DNA from: JBDREA01 sp043820265
Lineage (GTDB): Archaea > Altiarchaeota > Altiarchaeia > IMC4 > JBDREA01
Length of the DNA: 15,755 nt
Assembly: GCA_043820265.1 (NCBI GenBank)
Contig: JBDREA010000155.1
Span: forward strand, 1 to 15,755
Direction: 5' to 3'
Part shown: in pieces, positions 1 to 8,330 of the stretch
How positions within the stretch are numbered: position 1 is the first letter of the stretch
Layout of the letters: the number at the start of each line of letters is the position of its first letter
Translations under genes and position numbers: made by a program
Notes under the pieces: model-generated
Databases searched by the model: none
What the model saw: only the letters and a program-made list of their open reading frames with translations
Told to the model about the DNA's origin: nothing

Positions 1-225
1 AGGACCGGCTTTCGGGAGGACGGCACTCTTCTCTTCGAGGAGTTCGAGTGCAACTTCCTCGTCGGTGCATATGTGGACATCGCCGACCGGGTGGTCACCA
101 AGAGCAGCTACCTGGCCGCCGGGCCCTACCGGGTTCCCAACGTCAAGATCGTGGCGCGGGCGCTGCTCTCTCATACGACGCCGAAACACAAACTCGCAGA
201 AGAAGTAATCAAAGAATATGTTTAA
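1..225 (+). CDS. Partial frame: xanthine dehydrogenase-type molybdopterin subunit fragment running into archaeal sequence
   Basis: An open frame enters from the left edge and stops at TAA 223-225 (74 codons visible). Residues ~1-58 resemble the molybdopterin-binding large subunit of xanthine dehydrogenase/CO dehydrogenase-type hydroxylases: a 'dG-tl' strand, then GAYVDIADRVV, then AAGPYRVPNVKI, in the family's spacing. The family would continue with a 'TNTxPxGAxRGFG' stretch; here the sequence reads SHTTPKHK and then a short charged tail ending EEVIKEYV. Composition changes at the same place: bases 1-180 are about 63% GC, bases 181-240 about 35%. The tail could be the C-terminus of the ATPase stalk subunit H, which usually precedes subunit I, but too little is left to prove it. 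I read this as two unrelated pieces joined in frame rather than one gene. The family call for the first part is fairly sure; the nature of the joint is inference. Confidence 0.6.
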   Translation, partial: RTGFREDGTLLFEEFECNFLVGAYVDIADRVVTKSSYLAAGPYRVPNVKIVARALLSHTTPKHKLAEEVIKEYV

Positions 226-230
226 CTAAT

Positions 231-2102
231 ATGATGCCTCAAACTGCCGAGATAGTAAAAATCGCAATAGTCGGTGCAAGACATAACTCGGAAAAAGTCA
301 TAAACACCCTACACAGCATGGGAAGCCTTGAAATCCAGGAGGTGAAGGATGATAGATTACAAAGAGAATCCCCGCACGACTCCTTTGGCGAAATCTCCGA
401 GCAACTTCTAAAATTGCAGTTGATAGAAGGGAACCTGCCGCCCCAAAAAGAATCCATCCCACAAAAAGTTCTTCCTCTAAGGGTCCTATTGAAAAAGGCA
501 GTTAACCTAGATATAGACCATGACATCTTAGAGATAAATAAAAGAAAAAAAGAGATCTTGGAAAGAAGAGAACAAATAGAAACATCCCTTCTACTCCTAA
601 AGGACCTGACAGTTTTCCACACAGACCTATCCACTCTGGAAAACCCACTAACCGATGTTTTCGTAGTAAAGGCCAAAAAGACAGCCATAGAGCAAATTGA
701 TGGAAAAATATCCAAACACACAAAGGCGTACTCAAAAATTGAAAAACCCCTGGAAAAAAAGGGGAAAATCACTTTATATGCCATAGACAAAAGAAAGGCC
801 CCCCAAATCGCAAAGATCTTTGACGAAAGCAACGTTGAATATTTCACGCAAAAAGAAATCTTCCAGTTCAAGGGCAAGCCAAAAAAGCTCCTAGAAGAAC
901 GAGTAAATGAAATGAAAGCAATGGATCTCGAAGAAAAAAACCTCGAAAAAGAACTTCAGAAGTTATCGGAAAAACATTTTTCCATAGTCTCGGCTTATCG
1001 AGAAATGCTTGAGATAGAGGCTGAGAGAGCCCAACTGCCTAAAAATTTCAGAAGGACCGAAAACCTGTTCCTAATAAATGCATGGGTGCAAAAGGAAAAC
1101 CTGGAAAGGATAAAAACAGAACTGGAGAAAAAACTCAAAGGAAAAATCCACCTCGAACAGCAGGAGACAGCAGAGGAACCCCCAGTCGTCCTAAAAAATC
1201 CCAAGGTGATCCAGCCATTCGAGTCTCTCGTCGACTTCTTCGCTCTCCCAGGCAAAGGAGAACCCGACCCGACAATCTTTCTCGCGCTCGGCTTTCCCAT
1301 TCTGTTCGGGATGATGCTGGGGGATGCTGGCTATGGATTAGGGGCACTTCTTTTAGGATCCCTCATCGCAAAAAAGACGACGGGCATCATGCAATCCCTT
1401 GGAAAAGTATGGGCATATGCTTCAATACCAACGATAATATTCGGTGTAATCTACGACGAATATCTCGGATTCGCACATCACGAACTGATAGGATTCCAGC
1501 TCTACCACCCACCCCTCGAAAGACTGCACGAATTAAATGCTATCTTGTTGCTTTCGATTTTCGCAGGCATCCTGCACATGGCTATAGGATTTCTCATCGG
1601 ATTTTTCGCCAACTGGAACCACCACAGAAGCCATGCATGGGCGAAACTGGGGTGGTTCGGCTTAACAGTATCAGGTCCTGCATTGGTTGCGATACTGGTA
1701 TTTGAGACATTGTCTTCGGCCTTCCTTTGGCCTTCTTCATTAATTGCCTTGCTTGGATTAATCGCCATAGTCAAAGCCGAAGGAATATTTGGATTAACAG
1801 AGATCCCAGGATTGGCAGGCAACATTCTATCGTACGCAAGAATAATGGCTGTGGGAATGTCTTCAGTTGCATTAGCCCTTATAATAAACGAACTATTCAC
1901 CTTCGAAGATCTGAGCCTTTCGCTTATCATCACTTTCCCAATATTTCTCCTACTTCACTTCGGAAACCTGGTTTTAGGCATATTTGAATCATCCATACAG
2001 GGAATCCGACTAAACTACGCAGAATTCTTCTCCAAGTTCTATGAGGGAGGGGGAAGAGCCTTTAAACCATTCACTTACACTCGCACTAACACAATCGAAT
2101 AA
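231..2102 (+). CDS. atpI: A-type ATP synthase subunit I (membrane a-subunit)
   Basis: 623 residues, the stator subunit that carries ions past the K ring (homologue of the V-ATPase a subunit). Residues 1 to ~340 are a charged, coiled-coil-rich cytoplasmic arm. From ~350 onward there are about seven to eight membrane helices, beginning with the stretch containing FGMMLGDAGYG. The helix with LSYARIMAVG holds the conserved channel arginine, R537 by my count. The C-terminus has the family signature QGIRLNYAEFFSKFYEGGG. I chose the ATG at 231 (a second ATG follows at 234). The frame stays open upstream to an ATG at 48, but that portion is an out-of-frame reading of the GC-rich foreign segment, and subunit I begins naturally at MMPQTAEIVKIAIVG. 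No clear Shine-Dalgarno site precedes it. The start is 5 nt after the previous stop. Confidence 0.95.
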   Translation: MMPQTAEIVKIAIVGARHNSEKVINTLHSMGSLEIQEVKDDRLQRESPHDSFGEISEQLLKLQLIEGNLPPQKESIPQKVLPLRVLLKKAVNLDIDHDILEINKRKKEILERREQIETSLLLLKDLTVFHTDLSTLENPLTDVFVVKAKKTAIEQIDGKISKHTKAYSKIEKPLEKKGKITLYAIDKRKAPQIAKIFDESNVEYFTQKEIFQFKGKPKKLLEERVNEMKAMDLEEKNLEKELQKLSEKHFSIVSAYREMLEIEAERAQLPKNFRRTENLFLINAWVQKENLERIKTELEKKLKGKIHLEQQETAEEPPVVLKNPKVIQPFESLVDFFALPGKGEPDPTIFLALGFPILFGMMLGDAGYGLGALLLGSLIAKKTTGIMQSLGKVWAYASIPTIIFGVIYDEYLGFAHHELIGFQLYHPPLERLHELNAILLLSIFAGILHMAIGFLIGFFANWNHHRSHAWAKLGWFGLTVSGPALVAILVFETLSSAFLWPSSLIALLGLIAIVKAEGIFGLTEIPGLAGNILSYARIMAVGMSSVALALIINELFTFEDLSLSLIITFPIFLLLHFGNLVLGIFESSIQGIRLNYAEFFSKFYEGGGRAFKPFTYTRTNTIE

Positions 2103-2113
2103 AAAAAATATAT

Positions 2114-2120
2114 CGGAGGA
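2114..2120 (+). promoter_or_regulatory. Strong Shine-Dalgarno site for atpK in an A-rich leader
   Basis: A CGGAGGA core sits 12 nt before the atpK ATG, inside a 30-nt gap that is otherwise almost all A/T. It is one of the best ribosome binding sites of the operon. That fits a ring subunit needed in many copies per complex; the link to stoichiometry is inference. Confidence 0.6.
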
Positions 2121-2132
2121 AAAAACAAAAAA

Positions 2133-2369
2133 ATGGACGTAGAAACAGGCTTAATAGCCCTCGGAGCAGCGATCTCCGTATTTGGAGGAGCCCTTGGAAC
2201 AGCTTGGGCGCAAAGCGCAATAGGATCGGCGGGAATGGGTGTATTAGCAGAAAAACCAGAGCAGTTCGTAAAAGTTATGCTCTTGGTCGTAATCCCTGAG
2301 ACGATAGTCATCCTAGGATTCGTTATCGCATTCTTCCTCATCGGAAAGATACCGGCACCAGTTCTCTAA
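2133..2369 (+). CDS. atpK: A-type ATP synthase subunit K (proteolipid ring)
   Basis: 78 residues forming one helical hairpin: helix 1 at about residues 5-38, a polar loop AEKPEQ at 39-44, helix 2 at about 46-72. Copies of this proteolipid form the rotating membrane ring that binds the coupling ion. E56, in the stretch VIPETIVIL, is the ion-binding carboxylate. Q27 in helix 1 lies 15 residues before the loop proline, the same spacing as the sodium-ligand glutamine Q32 of the Ilyobacter tartaricus ring, and T57 follows the glutamate. The tyrosine found five residues after the glutamate in sodium-binding rings is leucine (L61) here. Two helices per subunit is the Methanosarcina-like form; no duplication or triplication is present. 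The ATG follows a strong Shine-Dalgarno site. It lies between atpI and atpE in the same direction. Confidence 0.95.
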   Translation: MDVETGLIALGAAISVFGGALGTAWAQSAIGSAGMGVLAEKPEQFVKVMLLVVIPETIVILGFVIAFFLIGKIPAPVL

Positions 2370-2373
2370 ATAG

Positions 2374-2390
2374 AATCTCCTAAAGGGATT
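2374..2390 (+). other. Small hairpin in the atpK-atpE gap
   Basis: AATCTC and GGGATT can pair as a 6-bp stem (one U-G pair in RNA) around a 5-nt loop, 4 nt after the atpK stop codon. It could mark processing or partial termination that lets atpK be made in excess. The stem is short and may be chance. Confidence 0.2.
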
Positions 2391-2406
2391 AACAAGGGGT
2401 TAAAAA

Positions 2407-2976
2407 GTGGGACTTAACGAGCTGGAAGAGGAGCTTACCGCCAACGCAGAAAAAGAGATTTCAGCGATAAAAAACGCAAGCGAACACCAGGAATCATCTA
2501 TCCTGTCGGATGCCAGAAACAAAGCAAAAGAAATCAAAGCAGAAGCATTATCCGAAGGGAAAGCACGAGCTGAAAGCGAGAGAAGAGGAGCCTTGGCTTC
2601 GGCCCGCCTTGAGGCTAAAAGAATCCTCAATCAGGCAAGAGAGGAGGCAGTAAATGAAAACCTCAATGAGATAAGAGAAGTTCTATCCCAGATAAGAGAT
2701 GATAATAGATACCCAAAGATACTGCAAAATCTTGTAGACGAAGGATTGAAGGAGCTGGGAGATGATTCAACCGTTTACGTAAACAAAGGCGATGAAAAAC
2801 TGGTGAAGGCGAAGAAGATATCTGAGAAGGAAATCGAGTCCGTGGGCGGGGTGATAATCGAGTCATCTGATGGAAGAATCAGAGTTGACAGCACAATCGA
2901 CAGCCTATTTCACCAAAAGACGGAGTATTTACGCAGACAGATATTTAGCGAACTCTTCGGTAAGGAGGCAGAATAG
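2407..2976 (+). CDS. atpE: A-type ATP synthase subunit E (peripheral stalk)
   Basis: 189 residues. Residues 1 to ~100 are almost entirely charged and alanine-rich helix (heptads such as EKEISAIKNA and AKEIKAEALSEG), the coiled coil that pairs with subunit H in the outer stalk. The C-terminal ~90 residues are the globular head that docks on the catalytic hexamer, with the family pattern GGVIIESSDGRIRVDSTI and the ending LRRQIFSELFG. The start codon is GTG, preceded by an AAGGGG-like site about 7 nt upstream. The stop at 2974-2976 abuts the atpC ATG, so the two are probably translationally coupled. The usual partner, subunit H, is not intact in this window. Confidence 0.92.
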   Translation: MGLNELEEELTANAEKEISAIKNASEHQESSILSDARNKAKEIKAEALSEGKARAESERRGALASARLEAKRILNQAREEAVNENLNEIREVLSQIRDDNRYPKILQNLVDEGLKELGDDSTVYVNKGDEKLVKAKKISEKEIESVGGVIIESSDGRIRVDSTIDSLFHQKTEYLRRQIFSELFGKEAE

Positions 2977-4068
2977 ATGAATTTTTATTTGAGCGAACAC
3001 ATCCAAAAAGCATCTATTTCCCTGCGGCGACCCCAGATATTCGGATACTCCAATGCAAGGATCAGGGCTATGCGAACTGAACTACTGGACCAGAAAACTT
3101 TGGATGAAATGATATACGCAAAGACTATTCCAGAAGTAGCTGTGATCCTTGAGCGAACAGTCTATAAAAAGAGTATTCTGGAAAGCGCCCGTGGAAGTTG
3201 GCGCGGAGCAGATTTAATAGAGATTTCAATTGGAGCGCATTTCGCCGAAACCTGCCAAAAGCTCAGAAGAATAGTGCCTGACCGTTCAATTGTTGCATTA
3301 GATGCGCTTTTGGGGAAATGGAACGTCCACAACGTAAAAACAATCATTTTGGCGAAAAAACTCAAACGCGCACCCGAAAAGATCAGACCCCTTCTTGTAC
3401 CTGCCGGCACCTTGACACCTAAGAGATTGGAAAGGTTGATTGCAGCTGAAAGCGTCGAAGACATGGCACATGAGCTAAGAGACAAACCTTACGGAAAACT
3501 CATTAAAGACAATATTGAATACGACGAAGAAGGCAAGTTAAACGCGAACAGGTTGCTTGAGGAACTGGATTTCCACTATTACCGGCAGCTATTAGAAAAC
3601 ATCAAGCCAGTAACGGAGAGCAGAAAGAAATCTCTCTACGCCATTAAAACAGAGATTACAACGAAAAACCTGATGACCATTCTCAGGGCTAAAGCGGAGG
3701 AAGTGTCTCCGGAGAACATTCGAAGACTTCTGATACCAGGGGGAAGAATCACAAGAAAACGTATAGATGATTTCATATACGCCAAAGACATCGGCGAAGT
3801 TGTCTCTCTCCTAAAAAAGATTAAATTAGAGGATGCATACGAAGCATATGAAAAAGACCGCTCACTTTCGCACTTTGAAGTAGCCCTGGAAAAAGAGCTG
3901 ATAAAAGAGAGTACGAGAGCGTTTCAACGAACCATCCTATCTTTTGGAACCGCTATCGGTTTTCTGCAGCTGTTGGATACAGAAGGGGATAACATTCGAA
4001 AGATAGTTAGGGCGAAAGAACATGATATCCCAGCTGAAAAGGTAAAGGAGATGCTAGTCATAATCTAA
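2977..4068 (+). CDS. atpC: A-type ATP synthase subunit C (collar linking rotor stalk to ring)
   Basis: 363 residues, the usual length for the archaeal homologue of V-ATPase subunit d (AC39 family). It sits as a funnel on the K ring and connects it to the D/F shaft. The protein is helical and soluble, with internally repeated blocks typical of the family: 'YANARIRAMRTELLD' type near the N-terminus, then two related segments with K-I-RxLLVPAGTLTPKRL (about residues 134-150) and ENIRRLLIPGGRITRKRI (about 247-264). The final part ENIRKIVRAKEHDIPAEKVKEMLVII matches the conserved C-terminus. A TAAGGAGG site lies in the end of atpE, and the ATG follows the atpE stop directly with no gap. Confidence 0.92.
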   Translation: MNFYLSEHIQKASISLRRPQIFGYSNARIRAMRTELLDQKTLDEMIYAKTIPEVAVILERTVYKKSILESARGSWRGADLIEISIGAHFAETCQKLRRIVPDRSIVALDALLGKWNVHNVKTIILAKKLKRAPEKIRPLLVPAGTLTPKRLERLIAAESVEDMAHELRDKPYGKLIKDNIEYDEEGKLNANRLLEELDFHYYRQLLENIKPVTESRKKSLYAIKTEITTKNLMTILRAKAEEVSPENIRRLLIPGGRITRKRIDDFIYAKDIGEVVSLLKKIKLEDAYEAYEKDRSLSHFEVALEKELIKESTRAFQRTILSFGTAIGFLQLLDTEGDNIRKIVRAKEHDIPAEKVKEMLVII

Positions 4069-4074
4069 GAAAAA

Positions 4075-4419
4075 ATGGCTGAATCAGAAGGTGGAATCGA
4101 CAGCATAGTCGTATTAGGGGATAGCATAATGACAGCTGGATTCAGGCTTGCAGGTGTAAGAGATACGGTTGTAGTCGAAGAATCTGAAATGGAAGAAATA
4201 CTATTGGAGACCATGGATCAAGAAAACATTGGATTAATTATCATTAGTGAAAGAAGCTTTGAAAACATGAACTGGAAGACAAAAAAGAGAATAGAGGCCA
4301 CGGCAAAACCGGTGGTGATCCCCGTTCCAGACCGGAAAGGGCCAATCGAAGCAGAAGAATCGCTTCGCGAATTGGTACGCAGGGCCATGGGATTGGATTT
4401 AATGAAAATCGAGGTATAA
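4075..4419 (+). CDS. atpF: A-type ATP synthase subunit F (central stalk)
   Basis: 114 residues, slightly longer than the usual ~100 because of an N-terminal MAESEGG extension. Subunit F binds subunit D inside the A3B3 head and is part of the rotating shaft. Family landmarks are [18 protein letters not shown] (residues ~10-28), the IGLIIISE strand, and the C-terminal [12 protein letters not shown] followed by [14 protein letters not shown]. It starts 6 nt after atpC with no good Shine-Dalgarno site close by, so it probably relies on coupling. Its own tail carries the GAGGT site used by atpA. Confidence 0.92.
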   Translation: MAESEGGIDSIVVLGDSIMTAGFRLAGVRDTVVVEESEMEEILLETMDQENIGLIIISERSFENMNWKTKKRIEATAKPVVIPVPDRKGPIEAEESLRELVRRAMGLDLMKIEV

Positions 4420-4424
4420 CAAAG

Positions 4425-6170
4425 ATGGGAGTATTAGAAAAGATTGTGGGCCCGGTGGTTGTAGCAGACGATATGCTGGGTGCAAGGATGTTTGATGTCG
4501 TATATGTGGGCGAAGAACAGCTCATAGGTGAGATAATCAGGTTAAAGAGAAACAAGGCAACGATTCAAGTATATGAAGACACAGGCGGGATAAAGCCTGG
4601 AGAAAAAGTCGAGTCAACAGGTAAACCGTTGTCTGTTGAACTTGGACCCGGTCTTTTAACCTCGATTTATGACGGAATCCAAAGACCCCTTCCCCAGCTA
4701 GAAAAGGAGTCGGGAAATTTCATAGCCAGAGGGATCCATGTCTCAGCTCTGGACCATAAAAAGAAATGGGATCTGAAACCTCTGGTGAAGAAAGGAACAG
4801 ATGTGGTAAAGGGTCAGATAATCGCAGAAGTGGATGAAACAGATGTCATCTCCCATAAGCTACTAGCCCAAAATAAGGGAACCATCACTGAAATCAACGC
4901 TGGAAAATTCACAATCGACGAACCCTTCTACAAACAAAAGATTGGAAAAAAGGAATTAGACGGCGTAATGCTGACTGAATGGGGAGTTAGAGAGCACCGC
5001 CCATACGCGAAAAAACTCGATCCAAACACACCCCTAATCACTGGGCAAAGAATCATAGACACGTTCTTTCCGATAGCCAAAGGGGGGACAGCGTGCATCC
5101 CAGGGCCCTTCGGCTCAGGAAAAACCGTAACCCAGCACAGCCTAGCTAAATGGAGCGACACACAGATCGTAGTTTATGTGGGATGCGGTGAGCGAGGAAA
5201 CGAGATGACGGACGTCTTAAAGGAATTCCCTGAACTCGAAGACCCCCACACAGGAAAACCCCTTATCGACAGGACCATACTTATCGCAAACACGTCAAAC
5301 ATGCCAGTGGCCGCAAGGGAAGCATCGATCTATACCGGCGTCACCCTCGCAGAATACTACAGAGACATGGGATACGACGTCAGCTTAATGGCTGATTCCA
5401 CTTCCAGATGGGCGGAAGCGATGCGTGAGATAGGAAGCAGATTGGAGGAGATGCCGGGCGAAGAAGGATACCCAGCTTATCTTGGGAGACGGCTTGCCGA
5501 ATTCTACGAGCGCTCAGGCAGGGTTGTGTGCTTGGGTGACGATAATCGAATGGGCTCCATCACGATGATCGGTGCGGTGTCGCCTCCGGGAGGAGACATC
5601 TCTGAGCCGGTCTCACAAAACACCCTGCGTGTTACAAAGGTGTTTTTGGCTTTGGACGCAAGCCTCGCTTATAAGAGGCACTTTCCGGCAATCCATTGGC
5701 TCAACAGCTACAGCCTCTATCTGGATAACCTAGAGGACTGGATGTTGAACAACATCTCTGCCGAATGGACTCCTATGAGAAAGAAGGCTATGGGATTGCT
5801 TCAAAAGGAATCAGAACTCCAGGAAATCGTTCAACTTGTAGGGCCAGACGCCCTCCCCGAAAAAGAGCAGGCCATACTCAATGCCGCAAGAATGATCAGA
5901 GAAGACTATCTACAGCAAAGCGCATTCCACGAAGTGGACGCCTTTGCAAGCCTAAATAAACAAAGCAAGATGCTCTCAGTCCTTCTTCGATACTACGACC
6001 AATCGATTTCGGCAATCGAACTGGGAGTGAGATTCAAGGAATTGATGACCATGAAGATCAGAGAGAGGATCGCCCGTATGAAGGAGATCCCAGAAGAAAA
6101 ACTAGCCGACATTGATAAGCTTTCCAAAGAGATGGATTCGGAATTCGATTCTCTAACTAAGGTGAAATAA
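4425..6170 (+). CDS. atpA: A-type ATP synthase catalytic subunit A
   Basis: 581 residues, full length. The order is an N-terminal beta barrel (1-~70), the A-subunit-specific 'bulge' domain (about 110-190), the nucleotide-binding domain and a helical C-terminal domain. The P-loop is GPFGSGKT at 227-234, with the serine form typical of A/V-type ATPases. GERGNEMTD follows at 255-263 and supplies the catalytic glutamate (E256). [18 protein letters not shown] is the conserved arm that contacts the stalk. Three copies alternate with subunit B to make or hydrolyse ATP at the cytoplasmic face. No intein is present at the P-loop, where some archaea carry one. A GAGGT site 10-14 nt before the ATG lies in the atpF tail, and the gap to atpF is 5 nt. 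Confidence 0.97.
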   Translation: MGVLEKIVGPVVVADDMLGARMFDVVYVGEEQLIGEIIRLKRNKATIQVYEDTGGIKPGEKVESTGKPLSVELGPGLLTSIYDGIQRPLPQLEKESGNFIARGIHVSALDHKKKWDLKPLVKKGTDVVKGQIIAEVDETDVISHKLLAQNKGTITEINAGKFTIDEPFYKQKIGKKELDGVMLTEWGVREHRPYAKKLDPNTPLITGQRIIDTFFPIAKGGTACIPGPFGSGKTVTQHSLAKWSDTQIVVYVGCGERGNEMTDVLKEFPELEDPHTGKPLIDRTILIANTSNMPVAAREASIYTGVTLAEYYRDMGYDVSLMADSTSRWAEAMREIGSRLEEMPGEEGYPAYLGRRLAEFYERSGRVVCLGDDNRMGSITMIGAVSPPGGDISEPVSQNTLRVTKVFLALDASLAYKRHFPAIHWLNSYSLYLDNLEDWMLNNISAEWTPMRKKAMGLLQKESELQEIVQLVGPDALPEKEQAILNAARMIREDYLQQSAFHEVDAFASLNKQSKMLSVLLRYYDQSISAIELGVRFKELMTMKIRERIARMKEIPEEKLADIDKLSKEMDSEFDSLTKVK

Positions 6171-6171
6171 G

Positions 6172-7644
6172 ATGTTAAAGGAATACCAGACGATAACTGA
6201 GATAGCAGGACCCCTCGTATTCGTTGAAGGAGTAGACGACATCGGATACAACGAACTAGTCGAGGTGATACTACCCAACGGCACAAAACAGATGGGGCAG
6301 GTGCTTGATACAAGAAAGGGATTGGCCGTAGTCCAGGTTTTCGGCTCGACCGCCAAGCTTGACGTGAAGAACTCAAAGGTCATCTTTTTAGGCGAAACCA
6401 TGAAGATAAACGTCTCAGATGAGATGCTTGGAAGAGTCTTCAACGGCCTAGGACAGCCCATCGACGGAGGACCAACGATAATATCAGATACAAGATTGGA
6501 TATCGCAGGGATGTCAATCAACCCTTATTCAAGGGAAAGACCCAGAGACTTCATCCAGACAGGTATAAGTCCGATAGACGGACTCAACACGCTCGTCCGG
6601 GGACAAAAGCTCCCCATATTCAGCGTCTCCGGCCTCCCCCACAATGACATCGCAGTACAGATAGCAAGACAGGCAAAGGTCCTCGGAGAAAAGGAGGACT
6701 TCGTGGTCGTATTCGCAGCAATGGGTATAACCCATGAGGAAGCCAACTTCTTCATCCGCGACTTCGAAAAGACCGGCGCACTTGAAAGAGTAGTATTCTT
6801 TTTAAATCTGGCAGACGACCCGTCCATTGAAAGACTTATCACACCAAGGCTTGCCCTCACAGCAGCTGAGTACCTAGCCTTCGAAAAAGACATGCAAGTT
6901 TTAGTGATTTTAACTGACATGACAAACTACTCCGAGGCCCTCAGAGAAATCGCAGCCGCGAGAACTGAAGTACCCGGAAGAAGGGGTTATCCAGGCTACA
7001 TGTACACAGACCTCGCATCGATATTCGAGCGAGCAGGAAGGATCAAAAACAAGAAGGGAACAGTTACCCAACTCTCAATCCTCACGATGCCAGGCGACGA
7101 CATAACACACCCCATTCCAGATCTGACAGGCTATATCACTGAAGGTCAAATCGTTCTGAGCAGAGACATCCATAGGGCAGGTATCTATCCGCCAATCGAC
7201 GTATTACCGTGTCTTTCAAGGCTTATGAACGCCGGGATCGGGAAAGACAGGACGCGTGAAGACCACAAGATGCTGTCCGACCAGCTCTACGCCATCTACG
7301 CCGAAGGAAGAGACCTTAGAAACCTTTCTGCGATAGTTGGAGAAGAGGCATTAAGCGACATTGACAAGTTATTCTTGCAGTTTGCAGCCAAATTCGAACA
7401 AGAATTCATACAACAGGCAAAATCAGAGGACAGAAGCATCGAAGAAACACTGGATCTGGGCTGGAAGCTTTTGTCGTCCATCCCAGAAGGAGAGCTGAAG
7501 AGAATAAAAAGAGACTACATCGCAAAGTACGGCCGAAAATTCAGAGAGAAAAGAGAAGAAGATGCGACAGAAAAAGAAGAGGGAATAAAAGAAAAAAAAG
7601 AGAAACCAGAGAAGAACTCAAGCCCAAAGAAGGCTAAGAAGTAA
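6172..7644 (+). CDS. atpB: A-type ATP synthase regulatory subunit B
   Basis: 490 residues, the non-catalytic partner of subunit A in the A3B3 hexamer. The P-loop position reads SGLPHN (153-158), the degenerate form that defines this subunit. Downstream landmarks are [36 protein letters not shown] and the [20 protein letters not shown] block. The family normally ends near residue 460; here a lysine/glutamate-rich tail of about 28 residues follows (residues ~462-490), low in complexity and probably disordered. An AAGGTGA site lies in the end of atpA, and the ATG is 1 nt after the atpA stop, which suggests coupled translation in equal amounts. Confidence 0.97.
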   Translation: MLKEYQTITEIAGPLVFVEGVDDIGYNELVEVILPNGTKQMGQVLDTRKGLAVVQVFGSTAKLDVKNSKVIFLGETMKINVSDEMLGRVFNGLGQPIDGGPTIISDTRLDIAGMSINPYSRERPRDFIQTGISPIDGLNTLVRGQKLPIFSVSGLPHNDIAVQIARQAKVLGEKEDFVVVFAAMGITHEEANFFIRDFEKTGALERVVFFLNLADDPSIERLITPRLALTAAEYLAFEKDMQVLVILTDMTNYSEALREIAAARTEVPGRRGYPGYMYTDLASIFERAGRIKNKKGTVTQLSILTMPGDDITHPIPDLTGYITEGQIVLSRDIHRAGIYPPIDVLPCLSRLMNAGIGKDRTREDHKMLSDQLYAIYAEGRDLRNLSAIVGEEALSDIDKLFLQFAAKFEQEFIQQAKSEDRSIEETLDLGWKLLSSIPEGELKRIKRDYIAKYGRKFREKREEDATEKEEGIKEKKEKPEKNSSPKKAKK

Positions 7645-7666
7645 CCAATAAATCCAAAGAATTGCG

Positions 7667-8320
7667 ATGAAGGAAACAATCAATCCCACCCGAATGGAGC
7701 TGATAAAGATAAAGACAAGGATCAAGCTAGCATCCAAAGGGCATCAGCTTCTCAAAAAGAAAAGGGATGTCTTGGTCTTGGAGTTCATGGACATCCTCAA
7801 CCGCTCCAAATTCATCCGCGAAAAACTGAACGAACAGATGGCAGAAGCCTATGCCTCGCTTGCGATAGCCTCGGCATATCATAATATCTTCGATTTGGAG
7901 AACGCCATTCTTGCGGTAAAAAAGGTCTCAGGTATCTCAGTAAAAGTAAAAAACGCGATGGGAGTAAAGATCCCGATACTGAAAAAGACGACCGTGAAAA
8001 AGCCCTGGGGAGAAAGAGGATACAGTGTGATCGGAACATCAGCCAAAATCGATGCAGCAACCAAAAACTTCGAAGAAGCACTTGCGATAATCGTTGAATT
8101 AGCCGAATCAGAGGACGCGCTAAAAAAGCTCATCCGAGAAATCGAAAAAATCAAAAGACGAGTCAACGCACTAGAAGAAGTAATCCTTCCCACACTGCGA
8201 AGGCACGCAAAGATAATAACGCTGCGACTGGACGAAATGGAACGAGAAAGCTTTTTCACACTCAAACTCATAAAAGACCAGATGGCAGCCGCAGAAGAAG
8301 CGGAAGCACAAGCTGGTTAA
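7667..8320 (+). CDS. atpD: A-type ATP synthase subunit D (central shaft)
   Basis: 217 residues, the long coiled-coil axle that turns inside A3B3. The N-terminal helix begins INPTRMELIKIKTRIKLASKG followed by HQLLKKKRD, the family signature. The C-terminal helix carries RRVNALEEVILPTL and the MERESFFTLKLIK block seen in archaeal and vacuolar D subunits. The last gene of the operon, it starts 22 nt after atpB with no evident Shine-Dalgarno site. Only 10 nt separate its stop from the stop of the convergent CBS gene. No atpG-like gene follows. Confidence 0.94.
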   Translation: MKETINPTRMELIKIKTRIKLASKGHQLLKKKRDVLVLEFMDILNRSKFIREKLNEQMAEAYASLAIASAYHNIFDLENAILAVKKVSGISVKVKNAMGVKIPILKKTTVKKPWGERGYSVIGTSAKIDAATKNFEEALAIIVELAESEDALKKLIREIEKIKRRVNALEEVILPTLRRHAKIITLRLDEMERESFFTLKLIKDQMAAAEEAEAQAG

Positions 8321-8330
8321 AAGGATTTAT

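Noticed and set aside
48..230. N-terminal extension of atpI from an ATG at 48
   Set aside because: This stretch is rich in Arg/Gly/Gln because it is an out-of-frame reading of the GC-rich xanthine dehydrogenase-like segment. Subunit I families begin at the 231/234 ATG.
239..877. Long open frame (212 aa) antisense to atpI
   Set aside because: It is a Ser/Phe/Cys-rich shadow of the A-rich atpI coding strand and resembles no family. atpI is clearly the real gene.
1082..1705. 207-aa plus-strand frame overlapping atpI
   Set aside because: It overlaps the membrane half of atpI in another frame, its composition is Arg-rich and random, and no ribosome binding site or motif supports it.
2101..2112. 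A/T-rich stretch before atpK as an internal promoter
   Set aside because: A TATA box here would start transcription at about the atpK ATG and leave out the strong Shine-Dalgarno site at 2114-2120, so the two readings conflict. A translational role is simpler.
5105..5130. Intein at the AtpA P-loop
   Set aside because: GPFGSGKT is uninterrupted and the protein is 581 aa, the normal length.
7879..8271. 130-aa minus-strand frame over atpD
   Set aside because: It is antisense to the coiled-coil coding region and Ser/Phe/Ile-biased as expected of a shadow. It has no recognisable motif.
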